DNA of 64,000 nucleotides, taken from DOZZ01 sp963792655. GTDB taxonomy: Bacteria > Acidobacteriota > Terriglobia > Bryobacterales > Bryobacteraceae. Shown here piece by piece: positions 52,374 through 61,741 of this stretch. Every line of letters begins with the position of its first letter. Position 1 is the first letter of the stretch. Location: contig CAWBWU010000005.1 of the NCBI GenBank assembly GCA_963792655.1, forward strand, positions 124,001-188,000. The letters are read 5' to 3'. A model generated the notes under the pieces. That model had not been told where the DNA came from, did no database searches, and was given only the letters and a program-made list of their open reading frames with translations. The translations under genes were made by a program, and so were the position numbers.

Positions 52374-54095
52374 ATGCCCGAAGACCCGATTGAATCCAGC
52401 TTGGAAGTGGAAAGCCCGAGGCCTCCGGAGAGCGATTACGAACACCTCCTGGAAGATTACAGCCACTTTGTCCCACCCTCAGAAAACGAGATCCTCCGCG
52501 GGCGCGTCCTGAAAGTTACGGCCAAAGAGGTGATCGTCGATTTCGGCTCCAAATCCGAGGGGCTGGTCCCGCTCGAACAGTTCCAAAACGCGTCCGGTGA
52601 AGTCAAGGTGCAGGCGGGCGACGAAATCGACGTGATGATCGATCACGGCGAAGCGGTCGAAGGCTACGTGCTGCTCTCGCATCAGAAGGCTGCACGTGTA
52701 CGCGTCTGGGACGATCTCGAAAAAGCTTACGAACAGCAGTTGGTGATCCTCGGCCGCGTGCTCGAACGCGTGAAAGGTGGCCTCTCTGTCGACGTGGGGG
52801 TGCCGGCGTTTATGCCGGGTTCGCAGCTCGACGCGCGGCCGATCAGAAACATCGACCAGTATCTCAACACCGATGTGCCCGTAAAGGTGATCAAGCTGAA
52901 CCGCCGGCGCGGCAACGTTGTGGTCTCCCGCAAATCCGCCGTGGAAGAGCAGGTCACACACATGCGGCAGGTGACGCTCGAGCACGTTCGCGAGGGCAGC
53001 GTCCTCACCGGCACGGTCAAGAACCTAACTGACTACGGCGCGTTCGTGGATCTGGGCGGAATCGACGGACTCCTGCACGTCACCGACATGTCATACGGCC
53101 GGGTCGCGCATCCCTCCGAGATGGTCAGCCCTGGCGATCCTGTGACGGTCATCGTGCTCAAATACGAGCCGGGCAAGGACCGCATTTCGCTCGGCATGAA
53201 GCAACTGGTCCCCGATCCGTGGGAGGGCATAGGTGCACGCTACGGCAAGAACAGCCGGGTCGTGGGGCGTGTCGTAAACGTTGCGGATTACGGGGCTTTC
53301 GTTGAACTGGAGCCTGGCGTCGAAGGCCTCATCCACGTCAGCGAGATGACGTGGTCGCGCCGCATGAAACATCCGTCCAAGGTGGTCAAGCCAGGCGATC
53401 AGGTCGAGGCCGTTGTGCTTGAGGTACACGCACAGGAGCGGCGCATTTCGCTCGGGCTGAAACAACTCGAAGCGAACCCCTGGAGCACCATCGATCAGCG
53501 TTATAGCGTCGGCTCAGTTGTCGAAGGGCGCGTGCGCAATATGACCGACTTCGGGGCGTTCATCGAAATTGAAGAAGGTATCGACGGGCTCGTGCACGTG
53601 TCGGACCTGTCGTGGACCAAACGCGTCAAGCACCCGTCTGAAGTGCTGCGTAAAGGTTCTATTGTGCAGGCGGTCATTCTTGCGATCGACGCCTCGAACA
53701 AGCGGCTCTCGCTCGGGATCAAACAACTGCAGCCCGATGCCTGGGACGTTTTCTTCCAGACCCATAACGTGAATGATCTGGTGGAAGGCACGGTTTGCCG
53801 GCTGGCAAGTTTCGGCGCGTTCGTAACGCTGGCCGAGGGCGTGGAAGGTCTGTGCCACTTCTCCGAAGTGCAGGGTTTCAGCGGCCGCAAGCAGGACGCT
53901 GCGCCGTTGCAAGTCGGTCAACAGCTCACGTTCCAGATCATCCGCATGAACGAAGCGGAGAAGAAGATTGGCCTCAGTCTCAAATCCGTCACAGGTGAAG
54001 GCGAGCGTGCGCGATTCGGCGATTACCAGCGTCATGCGGCTGCTGCGACTTCCGGTCTCGAGTCCTACATCACACCTGGCGAGCATAAGCGCTGA
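52374..54095 (+). CDS. rpsA: 30S ribosomal protein S1
   Basis: 573 residues with six S1 RNA-binding domains. The first two are divergent ('RVLKVTAKEVIVDFGSKSEG', 'RVLERVKGGLSVDVGVPAF'). Four canonical ones follow, each opening with 'G.V....DYGAFV' and closing with 'ISLG.KQL' ('YGAFVDLGGIDGLLHVTDMS', 'YGAFVELEPGVEGLIHVSEM', 'FGAFIEIEEGIDGLVHVSDL', 'FGAFVTLAEGVEGLCHFSEV'). It binds mRNA leaders on the small ribosomal subunit. The six-domain layout equals E. coli S1. The start ATG at 52374 is preceded by GGAG. Confidence 0.95.
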   Translation: MPEDPIESSLEVESPRPPESDYEHLLEDYSHFVPPSENEILRGRVLKVTAKEVIVDFGSKSEGLVPLEQFQNASGEVKVQAGDEIDVMIDHGEAVEGYVLLSHQKAARVRVWDDLEKAYEQQLVILGRVLERVKGGLSVDVGVPAFMPGSQLDARPIRNIDQYLNTDVPVKVIKLNRRRGNVVVSRKSAVEEQVTHMRQVTLEHVREGSVLTGTVKNLTDYGAFVDLGGIDGLLHVTDMSYGRVAHPSEMVSPGDPVTVIVLKYEPGKDRISLGMKQLVPDPWEGIGARYGKNSRVVGRVVNVADYGAFVELEPGVEGLIHVSEMTWSRRMKHPSKVVKPGDQVEAVVLEVHAQERRISLGLKQLEANPWSTIDQRYSVGSVVEGRVRNMTDFGAFIEIEEGIDGLVHVSDLSWTKRVKHPSEVLRKGSIVQAVILAIDASNKRLSLGIKQLQPDAWDVFFQTHNVNDLVEGTVCRLASFGAFVTLAEGVEGLCHFSEVQGFSGRKQDAAPLQVGQQLTFQIIRMNEAEKKIGLSLKSVTGEGERARFGDYQRHAAAATSGLESYITPGEHKR

Positions 54096-54132
54096 ACCAG
54101 CGCGACCAATTTCACAATCCGCCTAAAGTTCC

Positions 54133-54158
54133 CGCTTGCTGTTGTCGATAAGCAAGCG
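54133..54158. terminator. Hairpin between rpsA and the next gene
   Basis: CGCTTGCT (54133-54140) and AGCAAGCG (54151-54158) form a perfect 8-bp stem with a 10-base loop, 38 bp after the rpsA stop. It has no T-tract. Its right arm runs into the GAGGA ribosome-binding site of the gene at 54166, so it might instead limit that gene's translation. Confidence 0.5.
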
Positions 54159-54165
54159 AGGAACA

Positions 54166-56109
54166 ATGCCGTTCAAACATCTGACCCTTCTAGCCCTGCC
54201 AGCGTTGCTCTCCTGCGCGGGCCTCTTACAGGCCGTTACCGTTTCGCCCCTCACGGCGAACGCTGCCGCTGTGAGCATGACTTATCAAAAGCCTAGCAAC
54301 GCGAACGCGGCCGCCGTGCCTGTCGTCCACGTGACTGCCGTGGCACCCACGTACTTCACCATCGATCCGGCTTCAATGCCGATCTGGTTGAACGTCGACA
54401 ACATGGACGGCACCGCGAACTCAACCGGCGCATCCCTCAACTTTTCGGCCAGCGCAGTTAGCGCAACCCTCGCATCAGGCACGTATACCGCAAGCGTGAA
54501 GTTGAAAGTAACGGGTTCGCCTGATCTTTCGCTTCCCGTGACGCTGACCGTGAAGAGCGCAGCGGCTACTTTGTCCGTTCGCGAAAACACGACTCAGACC
54601 CTGACATGGACTCAGGGCGCCGCGTATCCCACGGTGACGCTCAATGCGCTGTCGAGCAGCGACCCGATCGCGTTTACGGCGGCAGCGGCCTCCACGGCTA
54701 ACTCACCGACGCCTTCCGGCTGGCTCAAGATCGATAAGACCAGCGGCGTTGCTTATAGCTGGGGCACTCCGATTACGGTGACCTTCCTGCCTCAGGTATT
54801 TCAGCAGGCGCACGTTGAAGACGTTCTGACAGGCTCCGTTACACTGACGCCCGCCAGCGGTTCTGCGGTAGTCGTGAACTTCTCGATCACCGTAGCATCG
54901 GCAAGCGCAACTTTGACCAAGATGTTCCCGGCCGAGACCCCGGTTCAAGCGAACGCCCAATCGTCCGACCCCGCGCTGCAGATTGTGTTGACCGGTACCG
55001 GCTTTGTCGCTTCTCCCGCTCAGGACAAGACCGTCGTAAGCGTCGGCAGTACGCCCGACGTCCTCGATACGACTGCTGTCACGGTTGTGAACAGCACGAC
55101 CATGATCATCCAGCTGCCCGCGACGTATCTGACCAGCGCGGGTCCTTTCGCGATCAGCGTTGCCAATGGTTCGCAGACCGCGGCTTCGGCATCGTTAAGC
55201 GTCACCAGCAACCCCATCATCTACTCGGTGGTGAACAGCGCGAGCTACGTGGAACCCTCCGGCGCCCCGACGTTTGCGCCCTATGAAACGATCAGCATCT
55301 TCGGCGCGAACTTCGGCGCCGACCCGGTAACACCGACACTCGCAACGCTCGACAGCTACTCGCGCTATCCCACTCAGCTGACGGCGAACTCGCACAACAT
55401 GCAGGTCAGCTTCTATCGCGCGGACGGCACGACGCTCATCGCCAACGCTTACCTGCTGTTTGCGACTGAGAACCAGATCAATGCGCTGGTTCCGTCCGGT
55501 GTCGTGGGACAGGCCACGGTGAAGATCAAGGTCACGTACAACTCGAATTCGAGCACTGCGTTCAGCGCGAACGTCGGTACGGCGGACCCTGGAATCTTTA
55601 CGACGGCATCGTCCGGCGTCGGACAGGGCGCGATCCTGTTGTCTGACTACTCAGTCAACAGCGCCACCAATCGCGCTGCAAAGAGCTCGACGGTTCTGAT
55701 TTACCTGACTGGGCTTGGCGCTCCGAACAGCACTGGCCTGAACACGGCTGGTACAAGCGCGACGTATCCCGCGGCTTGCATTTCGACCGCGGCTTATATG
55801 TCGACGATGAACGCGGCGCCGGTCAGCGCTTCCCCGGCATGGACGACGATCGACGGTGCGGTTGTGCTGAGCAGCCACCTGGCCGCGAACAAGCTGCCGC
55901 CTTGCTTCACCTCAACGGCGGGGATCACGGTGACGATCGATGGCAAACCGGCAACCGTTTCTTACGCCGGTATGGTCGCCGATTCACTCACGGGTCTGTA
56001 TCAAATCAATGCCGTGGTACCTTCCACTTCGACGTCCGGCACGGCCATCCCGGTCGTTGTCTCGGTCGGTGCGGTTGCAAGTCCCACAGTCACCATGGCG
56101 GTTCAGTAG
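54166..56109 (+). CDS. Secreted Ig-like/IPT repeat protein with C-terminal TIGR03437 domain
   Basis: 647 residues. The start at 54166 was chosen because GAGGA lies just upstream and the signal peptide 'HLTLLALPALLSCAGLLQA' follows at once; the frame opens 10 codons earlier. Residues about 25-270 form two BACON-like Ig domains ('YFTIDPASMPIWLNVDNMDG', 'GWLKIDKTSGVAYSWGTPIT'). About 280-360 is an IPT/TIG-like domain ('LQIVLTGTGFVASPAQDKTV'). About 375-647 is the TIGR03437-type module ('YSVVNSASYVEPSGAPTFAP', 'FATENQINALVPSGVVGQAT', 'LYQINAVVPS'). No enzyme motif is present. It is likely a surface or adhesive protein. Confidence 0.85.
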   Translation: MPFKHLTLLALPALLSCAGLLQAVTVSPLTANAAAVSMTYQKPSNANAAAVPVVHVTAVAPTYFTIDPASMPIWLNVDNMDGTANSTGASLNFSASAVSATLASGTYTASVKLKVTGSPDLSLPVTLTVKSAAATLSVRENTTQTLTWTQGAAYPTVTLNALSSSDPIAFTAAAASTANSPTPSGWLKIDKTSGVAYSWGTPITVTFLPQVFQQAHVEDVLTGSVTLTPASGSAVVVNFSITVASASATLTKMFPAETPVQANAQSSDPALQIVLTGTGFVASPAQDKTVVSVGSTPDVLDTTAVTVVNSTTMIIQLPATYLTSAGPFAISVANGSQTAASASLSVTSNPIIYSVVNSASYVEPSGAPTFAPYETISIFGANFGADPVTPTLATLDSYSRYPTQLTANSHNMQVSFYRADGTTLIANAYLLFATENQINALVPSGVVGQATVKIKVTYNSNSSTAFSANVGTADPGIFTTASSGVGQGAILLSDYSVNSATNRAAKSSTVLIYLTGLGAPNSTGLNTAGTSATYPAACISTAAYMSTMNAAPVSASPAWTTIDGAVVLSSHLAANKLPPCFTSTAGITVTIDGKPATVSYAGMVADSLTGLYQINAVVPSTSTSGTAIPVVVSVGAVASPTVTMAVQ

Positions 56110-56130
56110 CCAGTACTGCTAAGTAAACAG

Positions 56131-56170
56131 AACGCCCGGCTCGAGAGCAATCTCACGCCGGGCGTTTTCT
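56131..56170. terminator. Bidirectional rho-independent terminator
   Basis: AACGCCCGGC (56131-56140) pairs with GCCGGGCGTT (56157-56166). An inner GAGA-GCAA-TCTC stem sits in the loop, and TTCTT follows. It sits between two convergent genes and has an A/T-rich flank on both sides, so it can serve both. Confidence 0.88.
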
Positions 56171-56185
56171 TGCGTTAAAAGCGAA

Positions 56186-59100
56186 CTACGGGGTAATGGT
56201 GAGATTGGCCGTTTTACTCACGCCACCGTTGTAGGCCGCTGAAATCGTAGCCGTCGTGTTGGTAGTGACGCTTGTAGTCACGATGTTGAACTTAGCCGAA
56301 GTCAGGCCAGCCGGAATCGTAACGCCCGAGGGAACCACGGCCGAAGGGCTTGAACTGCTCAATGCCACGAACAGCCCGCCAGCAGGCGCCGCGGCATTGA
56401 TGGTGACCGTGTTGATTGTTGTGGTGATCCCGCCCTGGACCGTTGTGGGCGAAAGAACAAGAGAAGACACCAGCAGCGGTGTAACAGTCAGCACACCGGA
56501 CTTCGTCGCACCGCCGGCAGATGCCGAAATCGTAGCCGCTGTCGACGTCGAGACCTGTGCCGTCACGATCGTGAACTTCACTGACGTAGCCCCTTGCGGA
56601 ACTGTAACAGTTGCGGGGACCGACGCTGATGGATCTGAACTCGCCAGCGAAACCGCGAAACCACCCACCGGAGCCGCAGCATTGATCGTGAGGTAACTCC
56701 CGCTCGTCGTATTGCCACCCACGGTAGTCGCAGGAGACAGCACAATACCCGAGACAATAATCGGGTTCACGTTCAACACGGCTGACTTCGTGCTGGCGCC
56801 GTAAGTCGCGGTGATGGTTGCCGGAGTGGCCGAAGACACCAACGTCGTAGTGATCGGGAATGTGACCGAGGTCGCACCCGCGGCAATCGTCACGGAAGCT
56901 GGCACGCTCGCCGCAGCATTCGAACTACTCAAAGCGATAGTGAGACCCCCGCCAGGAGCGGGAGCATTCACCGTCACAGTATTCGCCGTCGTCGTGTTGC
57001 CGCCGATGGTCGCTGTGGGAGATAGCGTGAGGCCGGTGATCGCCACTGGATTGACCGTCAGCACCGCCGTTTTCGTGACGGTGCCGTACACGCCGGTAAT
57101 GGTGACTTGCGTCGCCGCCGAGACCCCGCTGGTGACGATGCTGAATTTCGCGGTTGTTGCGCCAGCCGGAATGGTGACGCTGGCCGGAACCGAGGCGGCC
57201 ACGCCAGAGCTGCTGAGCGTAACCACGCCTCCACCGGAGGGCGCCGGAGCATCAATGGTGACGTAGCTATTGGTCGTTGTGTTGCCGCCCGCCACTGATG
57301 TCGGCGAAAGCACCAGCGCCGTCAGTACAGAGGGGTTGAGCGTAAGCGTCGCGCTTTTGGACACGCCTCCGTAGTTCGCGGAAATAGTGAGTTGTTTCGA
57401 TGCGCTTACCGTAGAAGTCGTAATCGTGAACTTCGCTGTGGTCGTGCCTGCTGCAACGGTCAGGTTGGCGGGCACGACTGCAGAGGGGTCGGAGCTCAAA
57501 AGCGAAACAACCGCGCCTGCCCGCCGGAGCCGGGCCGTTTAGCGTTACATAGCTAGCTGTGGTCGTATTGCCGCCCGCCGTGGAAGCCGGTGACAAGGTC
57601 AAGCCGGAGAGAATAATCGGCGCTACCGTCAGCGTTGCCGTCTTCGTGACGCTGCCATAGCTTGCAGTAATCGTCACCGCAGTAGATGCTGCGACGGTGC
57701 TGGTCGTGATCGTGAACTTGGCCGAGGTCGCGCCCGCAGCGACGGTCACGCTGGCTGGCGTAACGGCCGAAGGATCGGAACTGGTCAGCGTCACAACAGC
57801 GCCGCCCGCCGGCGCCGCCGCGTTCAGCGTCACGGTGTTCGCTGTACTCGAACTACCTCCGGCCAGCGCATTGGGCGATAAAGCGAGCGACGAAAGCACG
57901 GCGGCATTGATGTTCAGCACCGCGCTTGCAGACTTACCCGAAACCGTTGCCGTAATCGTCACCGCTTTGGCTGCCGCAACTGCAGACGTGGCGACGGCGA
58001 ACGTCGCCGAAGTGCTCCCCTGCGCAACAACAACGCTCGCCGGCACCGAAGCCGAGGTATCCGCGCTGGCCAGCGCCACGGTAACGCCTCCCGCCGGGGC
58101 CGCGCCTGACAGCCGGACAGTACCGGTAGACGAAGCACCGCCGTTGACCGTTGCCGGGCTCAAGCTTACGCTGGAGAGTCCTACTGCAAGCTGAAAATTC
58201 GCCGTCGCTGTTGCATCTGCCGCGACTGTCACAGGCACTGCTGCTGACATGCCAATGCCATTCGCTGAAGCCGTCGCACTATAGTTCCCGGCGACAAGGC
58301 CGATGCTGGTGAAGTGCCCTGAGGCATCGGTGATCGCTCCGGCGGATTGCGGCCCGGTGAAGCTCACCTGCGCCGAAGCGACAGGCACTCCGTTACCATC
58401 CGTCACCATACCCGTGACCGTACCGCTCCGTGACAACGAGAGGTTCTGATAGACCGTGCCCGCGGCGCTCACCACCACTCCCGGCACTGGCGTGCCGCTT
58501 GCCGCCAAGGTACCCGCGTTCAGACTATAAGTGCCCGCCGGTAGCCACAACGTGTAAGCGCCGTTGCTGTCAGTCGTTGCCGATCCATTCACGGCACCCG
58601 ATACGGAAGCCTGAACGATCGCGCCCGCCACGGGACTTCCCAGATCGCTCACCGAGCCGGTAACCTGCCCGAGCGCGACGCCCATCGGAACGTCGATCGC
58701 CGTGTCGGCGCCGGCAACAATCGTCACCGTCAGAGCCTGCATGCTGAATCCCGCAGCACTGCTCAGCAACTGATACGTGCCCACCGGAATGTTCGAGAAG
58801 CGAAAGAGTCCATCGGCGGCCGTCGTGAACGACTGACCGTTGATGGACACTGTCGCGGAGCCGACCGGCAAGTTCGTCGCGTCCACCACCTGGCCTGTGA
58901 CACCGCCGACCGTCGACGTTCTCAGCAAACCGGCAACGGCCGTGTAGGCGTCGAGAATGCCATAACCCAGGTATTGTCCCCAGCCACCGTTGGGCGCTGA
59001 AGAGGAAGCCGATTGCTGCAGCCGCTGCGCGACCGCCATGCTGGGCGCCGCGGGATTCGTCAAAGCCAACAGACCGGCAACAGCCGCTACATGGGGCGTA

Positions 59101-60212
59101 GCCATGGAGGTGCCCGAAAGGTTTCCATAGTTCTGTCCGCCGATCGGGCTTGCGTACGTCGGCAAGGTCGAAAGGATCGACACGCCGGGCGCGGCAATGT
59201 CCACAGAGTTTCCGAAGTTGGAAAAGCTTGCCCGGTTGTTGGAGCTATCGGTCGCGGCAACACCAATCGCAAAATTAGCGCCCGCCGGAAAAAACAGGCT
59301 GTTCGTGCTTGAGTTTCCCGCAGCCGCGACTACCACCACATTCCGGTTCCACGCATATCTCACTGCGTCTTGCAGCGACTGCGAATAACCCGCGCCACCG
59401 AGGCTCATCGACACCACGCGTGCACCCGCGTCCGTTGCTGCCATGATGGCTTGCGCAATGTTCGCGTCGGTACCCGACCCGGTCGAGTCAAGAATCTTGT
59501 AGGTAACGACTTCCACCGGATAACCGAGTCCTGCTACCCCCAGCGCATTCTGCGTCGCCGCGGCAACAATTCCGGCAACGTGCGTACCGTGACCGTAATC
59601 GTCTTGCCATGCGCACGCCGCGGGGCTCCTGGTGGTAGGAACGATGGCGCTGCTCAGCGCAAACGAGAGTTGGCCTCCCGCGGCAGCATCGGTCGATGTC
59701 GCCCCCGAGTTCATGAAATCCGGATGCGTGCAATCGGTACCGGTATCGAGTATCGCGATCTTGATTCTGCCCGCCTCGGGTGAGGCGCCCGTCAGAAAAA
59801 CGTTCGGCACGATCGACCAGGCCTTCACTGCTTCCACGGTAGTGAGCGCCCATTGCGAGGCGTAACTCGGATCCGACGGCGCACTTACCTGCGTGTACCG
59901 CACGCGGTTCGGTTCAAACCAGTCGACGAATTTGCTTTGCAGTAAGGCATTGCGCGCCTGCACCGCTGCCCCTGGTTGTGTCTTCAGCAAGTGCAGCGTG
60001 GCCGTGCGATTCAGCGCAACAGACGATGCGCCCGGCCCGCCGACCGCCATCAACAGGCCAGGAGGTGCACCCGGCGCCAGCTTGACGATGATCTCACCGG
60101 ATACCGTCGTTTCATTGGCCAGTGGAGGAAATTCGCGGCCAGCAAACAGCGATGTTGTCGCGAGGGAAAAGAGGAGAAGGCAATGCAGGAGGGCAAGACG
60201 TCTAGGATTCAT
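56186..60212 (-). CDS. Secreted subtilisin-like protease with regulatory-like and seven Ig-like repeats, frameshifted
   Basis: About 1340 residues when joined. A signal peptide ('LALLHCLLLFSLATTSLFAG') and propeptide precede an S8 domain with the full triad: D156 in 'IAILDTGTDCTHPD', H208 in 'DYGHGTHVAGIVAAA', S369 in 'NLSGTSMATPHVAAVAG', plus oxyanion N300. Three carboxypeptidase-regulatory-like beta domains follow (about 435-680), then seven tandem Ig-like repeats of about 87 residues starting 'LSLSPATVNGG', 'LALSPNALAGG' and so on. The frame breaks in repeat three at about 57513-57522; the sense resumes as 'AVVSLLSSDPSAVVPANLTV'. It is probably a cell-surface or released protease with a long stalk. 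It ends at the shared terminator. Confidence 0.9.
56189..58180 (-). repeat. Seven tandem Ig-like repeat units of about 264 bp
   Basis: Within the S8 protease gene, units share 'LSPxxxxGGxTT' openings, 'NAPAPAGG' centres and 'SVTVPxGATSAKFTI' closings. DNA similarity between units is visibly high. This makes the region prone to unit gain, loss or assembly error, and the one frameshift in the gene lies inside it. Confidence 0.85.
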
Positions 60213-60502
60213 TCGTAACCTGTTCAGGCTGATGGAAACGCTGGCGACAGGTCAGGAAAGCCGCAGCAACGCTCAGCCGGAAACCGCTTTCAAACTGTGT
60301 TGTGTATTAAACGTAACATAGCTTGCAGCAGAGCCGATTAGTCAATTCCGGTCGTGCCACTCCCCGTTTGCGAAGCGAATTGGGTTTGATCGGGTTCGCT
60401 TTGGCTTTGCTTCTGGCTTCGTTTCGATGAGCTGCCGCGCGGCTACCTGGCGATTGGCGGAGGGTTGAGCCATTTTGGCCAGGGAAATTCCGAAATGTGA
60501 AT

Positions 60503-61006
60503 TTACGAAACGAACCCAATTTTCTTGATGCGCTCCCACTCGCGCAAGGCGCGGTAATAGGAGCGTTCCAGTTCGGATTGGTACCGGGCGAGTTTGGTGA
60601 CGGTGTTACCGCGTTCGCTGTCGCGCATATAGGCACACGCGACGGGGTCGTCCGGGGGTTCGGGTGGGGTGGTGGAACTGATGTCCTGGCCCATGAGGCC
60701 CTTAATAGAGGAGACCATTCCGTGGGCCCACTCGGAGTGATCGTGGGAAGTACGGTCATGTGCGGAGATGACGCGGATTTCGAGACCATCGAGACGGTCG
60801 AGACGCCAGGCCGCGAGAGCCATGCGGTCCACAATGAACCGCTCGGTGTGGTTGGCGGGGCGATAGAGGGCGAGATACTTCTGGTGATGCGCGTTGTAAG
60901 CCGCGGCGCTTTCGCCGGGGAGCAGCGCGGCGTTGGAACAGGCACCGTGGCGGAGAGAATTGGCGGTATACCCGGAAGCAAACCTCCCAAGTGAAGACGG
61001 CAGCAT
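60503..61006 (-). CDS. Acidobacterial 'RHG...LLPGE' family protein
   Basis: About 167 residues from the ATG at 61006 ('MLPSSLGRFASGYTANSLRH'). 'NSLRHGACSNAALLPGESAA', 'HTERFIVDRMALAAWRLDRL' and the C-terminal 'ERSYYRALREWERIKK' fit a family of unknown function abundant in Solibacter-type genomes, typically near repeats. The frame is open to 61069, but those extra codons are made of the direct repeat starting at 61015, so the later start is preferred. A Lys/Arg-rich reading about 60342-60539 in another frame ('IETKPEAKPKRTRSNPIRFA') may be a frameshifted tail. The remaining sequence down to 60213 holds no gene. Confidence 0.65.
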   Translation of the reverse strand: MLPSSLGRFASGYTANSLRHGACSNAALLPGESAAAYNAHHQKYLALYRPANHTERFIVDRMALAAWRLDRLDGLEIRVISAHDRTSHDHSEWAHGMVSSIKGLMGQDISSTTPPEPPDDPVACAYMRDSERGNTVTKLARYQSELERSYYRALREWERIKKIGFVS

Positions 61007-61014
61007 TGAATGTT

Positions 61015-61085
61015 GGTAAACCGGTGACAGACGGAACATCTTGTTTTCTCGAGGGAATGGATTGCGCACTCAGTCAGTAAATGTC
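61015..61085. repeat. Direct repeat copy A (RAYT neighbourhood)
   Basis: 71 bases beginning GGTAAACCGGTGACAGACGG and ending in a CAGTCAGTAAATGTC-type tail. The same beginning and end recur in copy B at 61136. The interior differs in length and sequence. Confidence 0.8.
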
Positions 61086-61135
61086 TGGCCCCAAGGAATC
61101 ACGGGTTTCAAAGAACTCGTTGACGAAGTCTTGGG

Positions 61136-61217
61136 GGTAAACCGGTGACAGACGGAACGAATCCTGTGTTCTTCGAGCGAGAAGAATGATGGATCGCGCA
61201 CTCGGTCAGTAAATGTC
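61136..61217. repeat. Direct repeat copy B (RAYT neighbourhood)
   Basis: 82 bases with the same 23-base opening as copy A and a closing GCGCACTCGGTCAGTAAATG that differs from A by one base. The two copies lie directly upstream of the truncated RAYT gene, as expected for transposase-associated REP-like elements. Confidence 0.8.
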
Positions 61218-61255
61218 CCGCCTCGCTCGCGCCGTGGTTCCCTTTCATCCTCATC

Positions 61256-61696
61256 ATGTTAGGCAGCGCGGGGCCGCCCGCTTGCTCACGCGCGCGGCTC
61301 GTGGTGAAGGCGGCACCTAGGACAAGGGCGGGTGTGGTCGCTCGGGCTGTGGTGAATGAGTGCGGAAAATCGGAAATGTTCCGGCTGCACCGAATTACCT
61401 TTCGAAAAGCTGTACCTCAAGGCAGTCGAAGTCAGGGCCGATGCACTTTTCCGCATCACGTCACACAACGTGGAAATCACCGTGAAACGGTTTTCCGCTC
61501 TGACGAAGACCGCCGCATTTACCTCACTCTACTCCGCGAGAAGTCCCGCCGCTACGGGCTCAGATTGCAGGGATTTTGTCTGATGTCGAATCACGTGCAC
61601 CTGATGGCCGTGCGGGAGCGAGAGGACTCGCTGGCCCGCGCTTTAGGCCGCACGCATGCCGACTTCGCGCGTTGGATGCATGTTCAACAGGGCTGA
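61256..61696 (+). pseudogene. Truncated RAYT/Transposase_17 (IS200-like Y1) gene
   Basis: Recognisable homology begins near 61440 with 'HHVTQRGNHRETVFRSDEDR', continues 'LREKSRRYGLRLQGFCLMSN' with the HUH metal site 'NHVHLMAV', and reaches 'LARALGRTHADFARWMHVQQ' before a stop at 61696. The rest of the protein, including the helix with the catalytic tyrosine and the C-terminal 'PWRWSS' type motif, is absent from the following sequence. The upstream part of the frame (61256-61435) does not look like a transposase. It is a dead 5' fragment of a REP-associated tyrosine transposase. Confidence 0.8.
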
Positions 61697-61741
61697 CGGG
61701 ACACCTCTGAGGTTGCCCCGCTCTGCCCCCGCTCTTGCCAA

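Noticed and set aside
56189..58180. CRISPR-like repeat array
   Set aside because: The units are about 264 bp, contiguous, in frame and encode Ig-like domains. There are no short repeats with spacers.
60307..60990. 227-codon Pro/Ser-rich open frame overlapping the gene at 60503
   Set aside because: Low-complexity alternate frame. The frame ending at 60503 matches a known family and is preferred.
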